Below, piece by piece: positions 7,026 to 7,309 of a stretch of 7,309 bases of DNA. Origin of the DNA: Sulfurimonas sp. Its GTDB lineage: Bacteria > Campylobacterota > Campylobacteria > Campylobacterales > Sulfurimonadaceae. The stretch spans positions 1 to 7,309 of the forward strand of contig JANTGV010000048.1 in NCBI GenBank assembly GCA_024762745.1, given 5' to 3'. Position 1 is the stretch's first letter. The number at the start of each line of letters is the position of its first letter. The translations under genes were made by a program, and so were the position numbers. Below the pieces are notes generated by a model that saw only the letters and a program-made list of their open reading frames with translations, was not told the DNA's origin and searched no databases.

Positions 7026-7041
7026 ATTGATATATATCAAT
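7026..7041. promoter_or_regulatory. FNR/CRP-type operator palindrome
   Basis: A perfect 16-bp inverted repeat contains TTGAT-ATAT-ATCAA (7027-7040), which equals the FNR consensus TTGAT-N4-ATCAA. Its centre (7033.5) is about 41-43 bp upstream of the transcription start predicted for the hemerythrin-like gene, the classical class II activator position. It is also about 31 bp upstream of the predicted xth start. A CRP/FNR-superfamily regulator is the likely ligand; which one cannot be told from the site. Confidence 0.6.
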
Positions 7042-7063
7042 GATTTTCCATAGTGCTTTTAGT

Positions 7064-7069
7064 TAGAAT
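7064..7069 (+). promoter_or_regulatory. -10 box of the hemerythrin-like gene
   Basis: TAGAAT is preceded by TTTTAGT, a reasonable -10 element. There is no obvious -35 hexamer, as expected if an activator binds the palindrome at 7026-7041. The predicted start near 7075-7077 gives a leader of about 30 nt. Confidence 0.5.
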
Positions 7070-7093
7070 ATTACTCAAGAATAGAAAATTATA

Positions 7094-7099
7094 AAAGGA
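7094..7099 (+). promoter_or_regulatory. Ribosome binding site of the hemerythrin-like gene
   Basis: AAAGGA lies 6 nt before ATG 7106 and fixes the start of the partial gene. Confidence 0.7.
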
Positions 7100-7105
7100 T
7101 AAATA

Positions 7106-7309
7106 ATGTTATTAGAACCAAAAGATGTTCAACAAGTATCTAATGAAGTGATGAATATGTTACATGCAGAAGAGCTAGAGATTATAAATAATTTTCATGA
7201 CGCTGTTATCGCAGAAGATATAGCTAAAATTGACGAACTTTTTCCAGTAGTTGAGTTTGATGTTGAAGATCATTTCTCTACAGAAGAGCAGATGATGGAA
7301 GAGAGTAAA
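7106..7309 (+). CDS. Hemerythrin-like protein, 3' end missing
   Basis: The frame stays open for 68 codons to the window edge. The visible part fits the first two helices of a hemerythrin. LHAEELEIINNFHDAV (19-34) matches the helix whose His binds the first iron (H20), and DHFSTEEQMME (56-66) matches the HFxxEExxM signature, giving ligands H57 and E61. The C-terminal HxxxH and final ligands would lie beyond the edge. Hemerythrins bind O2 at a non-heme di-iron centre. Small bacterial ones are proposed to sense, store or deliver oxygen, and I recall them as frequent in microaerobic Campylobacterota. A good ribosome binding site and its own promoter with an FNR-type box precede it. There is no signal peptide, so it is probably cytoplasmic. 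Whether it is a single-domain protein cannot be seen. Confidence 0.8.
   Translation, partial: MLLEPKDVQQVSNEVMNMLHAEELEIINNFHDAVIAEDIAKIDELFPVVEFDVEDHFSTEEQMMEESK

Noticed and set aside
7026..7041. Palindrome read as a terminator hairpin
   Set aside because: It is almost entirely A/T with no loop spacing and no adjacent T-run after a GC stem, and it sits between two divergent gene starts, where no transcript needs to end.

Overview
The window looks like chromosomal DNA of a member of the Campylobacterota (former Epsilonproteobacteria), most likely a free-living Sulfurimonas-type bacterium. The reasons are the AT-rich, tightly packed coding, the mscS - mtaB - ftsH-like gene order (which I recall, unverified, from Helicobacter and Campylobacter), a BioV-type pimeloyl-ACP methyl ester esterase, and a TATAAT box preceded by a T-run instead of a clear -35. 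The genus is an inference. No mobile element, RNA gene, CRISPR array or long repeat is visible.

Layout: positions 1-6203 hold six plus-strand genes that read as one operon. They are a mechanosensitive channel cut by the left edge (1-1215), the tRNA methylthiotransferase gene mtaB (1216-2463), an FtsH-like membrane AAA ATPase (2450-4108), bioV (4095-4616), mogA (4629-5162) and hemF (5163-6203). Junctions are minimal: two direct TAG|ATG abutments, two 14-nt overlaps and one 12-nt gap. On the minus strand, an exonuclease III family gene (6200-6976) converges on hemF and shares a CTAG tetranucleotide with it, so both stop codons overlap. The only real intergenic region (6977-7105) is a divergent promoter region between xth and a hemerythrin-like gene that runs off the right edge (7106-7309).

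Most genes are housekeeping: tRNA modification, biotin precursor, molybdenum cofactor, heme and DNA repair. They share an operon more than a pathway. There is an oxygen thread at the right end: O2-dependent coproporphyrinogen oxidase, an AP endonuclease/exonuclease, an O2-binding hemerythrin, and a perfect FNR-type box (TTGAT-N4-ATCAA) placed to activate the hemerythrin promoter and cover the -35 area of the xth promoter.

The two points most worth following up are (i) the FtsH-like protein, whose AAA motifs are intact but whose HExxH zinc-protease motif reads YQAGK, so it is probably a non-proteolytic FtsH paralogue, and (ii) the FNR-type box between xth and the hemerythrin gene. I do not see a wholly new multi-gene system here.
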